From: Candidatus Izemoplasmatales bacterium
GTDB taxonomy: Bacteria > Bacillota_I > Bacilli_A > Izemoplasmatales > Hujiaoplasmataceae
Reading direction: 5' to 3'
Length of the DNA: 5,391 bases
Assembly (NCBI GenBank): GCA_028691335.1
Contig: JAQUZK010000108.1
Span: 1-5,391, forward strand
A program made the translations under genes and the position numbers. The notes below the pieces were generated by a model. It worked only from the letters and a program-made list of their open reading frames with translations, did no database searches and was not told where the DNA came from. This document shows, in pieces, positions 5,114 to 5,391 of this stretch; position 1 is the stretch's first letter; the number at the start of each line of letters is the position of its first letter.

Positions 5114-5181
5114 TGACACAAAGAAAATACTGCTTGAAATTTGCCCTAAAATGAAAAGGCTGAACTAAGCCATAATTTAGA

Positions 5182-5234
5182 GGTGTAATTTTTTCGGGTG
5201 GGGGTGTAAAAATTTTGGCTAGGGGTGTAAAATT
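5182..5234 (+). repeat. Three GGTGTAA direct repeats phased at 21 bp, possible transposon-end binding sites
   Basis: GGTGTAA begins at 5182, 5203 and 5224, exactly 21 bp (two helical turns) apart. Each copy is followed by an A/T block (ATTTTTT, AAATTTT and AATT-type) and the spacers are G-rich. Phased repeats of this kind act as protein-binding sites, for example the iterated sites at the ends of IS21-family elements. No transposase lies in the window, so an end fragment or an element continuing outside it are both possible. The minus-strand frame across this stretch (repeated FTP or TPL) is only a by-product of the repeats. Confidence 0.55.
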
Positions 5235-5253
5235 GTAGCAAAATAGGTCATAC

Positions 5254-5292
5254 AACCCAGCTATAAAACCCTTTTAGAAATTGGGTTTTTTT
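5254..5292 (+). terminator. Intrinsic terminator
   Basis: AAAACCC (5265-5271) pairs with GGGTTTT (5283-5289) around an 11-nt loop, followed by T to 5292. Alternatively AACCCA (5254-5259) pairs with TGGGTT (5282-5287), with an inner A/T helix. Either form precedes a 5-7 base T run. It is oriented for + strand transcripts and likely ends the transcript of the preceding genes or of whatever is promoted in 5009-5250. Confidence 0.65.
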
Positions 5293-5298
5293 GATTAT

Positions 5299-5372
5299 GG
5301 AATCAATTCCAAGAAAACTCTTTCATTAGGATATTTTAAGAAAGAGTCAATCGTTAAGGATTATTATCGATT
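5299..5372. repeat. Cluster of inverted repeats at the right edge of the window
   Basis: Three perfect inverted repeats lie in succession: GGAAT 5299-5303 with ATTCC 5306-5310, ACTCTTTC 5317-5324 with GAAAGAGT 5340-5347 (8 bp, 15-nt loop), and AATCG 5349-5353 with CGATT 5368-5372. No coding frame here is convincing. They may be structured RNA or protein-binding sites of a feature that continues beyond 5391. Confidence 0.35.
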
Positions 5373-5391
5373 CTACAATTCCTAGTAAGAA

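Noticed and set aside
4977..5255. 92-residue frame on the minus strand with repeated TPL/TPP
   Set aside because: The repeats simply mirror the 21-bp DNA repeats; the frame also crosses the tRNA-like relic and A/T hairpin, and no family is recognisable.
5278..5383. Open + strand stretch reading GYFKKESIVKDYYRFYNS, faintly like the end of an IS3-type transposase
   Set aside because: It has no start codon, follows directly from a terminator, ends in two stops, and the resemblance rests on a few residues.

Overview
The window is AT-rich, uses standard stop codons (TGA acts as a stop) and has strong AGGAG-type ribosome binding sites and sigma-A-like promoters. This points to a low-GC Gram-positive bacterium (Firmicutes/Bacillota or a standard-code relative near the Mollicutes). 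All credible genes are on the + strand. Several are broken or chimeric, which fits an accessory, decaying stretch of chromosome.

Left part (1-1683): the tail of a membrane protein is followed by a noncoding stretch that can fold into several hairpins and ends in a good intrinsic terminator. Next is a gene for an XRE-type helix-turn-helix regulator fused to about five membrane helices. Its predicted extracytoplasmic C-terminal domain is out of frame, so the gene is split into 480-1355 and a +1-frame remainder ending at 1683.

Middle (1684-3009): this is the clearest regulatory unit. A consensus promoter (TTGACA, 17 bp, TATAAT) drives a leader that I recognise as a NiCo (czcD-motif) riboswitch. 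Its expression platform is an overlapping intrinsic terminator, and a second possible hairpin masks the Shine-Dalgarno sequence. The controlled gene encodes a cation diffusion facilitator (CDF) metal exporter. The expected logic is that excess Co2+/Ni2+ stabilises the aptamer, prevents termination and turns on efflux.

Right part (3010-5008): closely spaced genes follow with no obvious terminator after the exporter. They are the front of a probable ATC-hydrolase-family protein joined out of frame to the back of a GNAT acetyltransferase (a deletion scar), an intact GNAT acetyltransferase, a small ORF of doubtful status, and an amidohydrolase-2 (TIM-barrel metal-dependent hydrolase). These may be partly co-transcribed with the exporter, but I see no shared pathway.

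Right end (5009-5391): no gene is supported. The stretch holds an A/T hairpin just after the amidohydrolase, a degenerate tRNA-Gly(UCC)-like relic with an intact T-loop sequence, three GGTGTAA repeats phased at exactly 21 bp (resembling the iterated sites at the ends of some transposons), a convincing intrinsic terminator, and further inverted repeats up to the edge. I found no CRISPR array, rRNA, complete tRNA or transposase.
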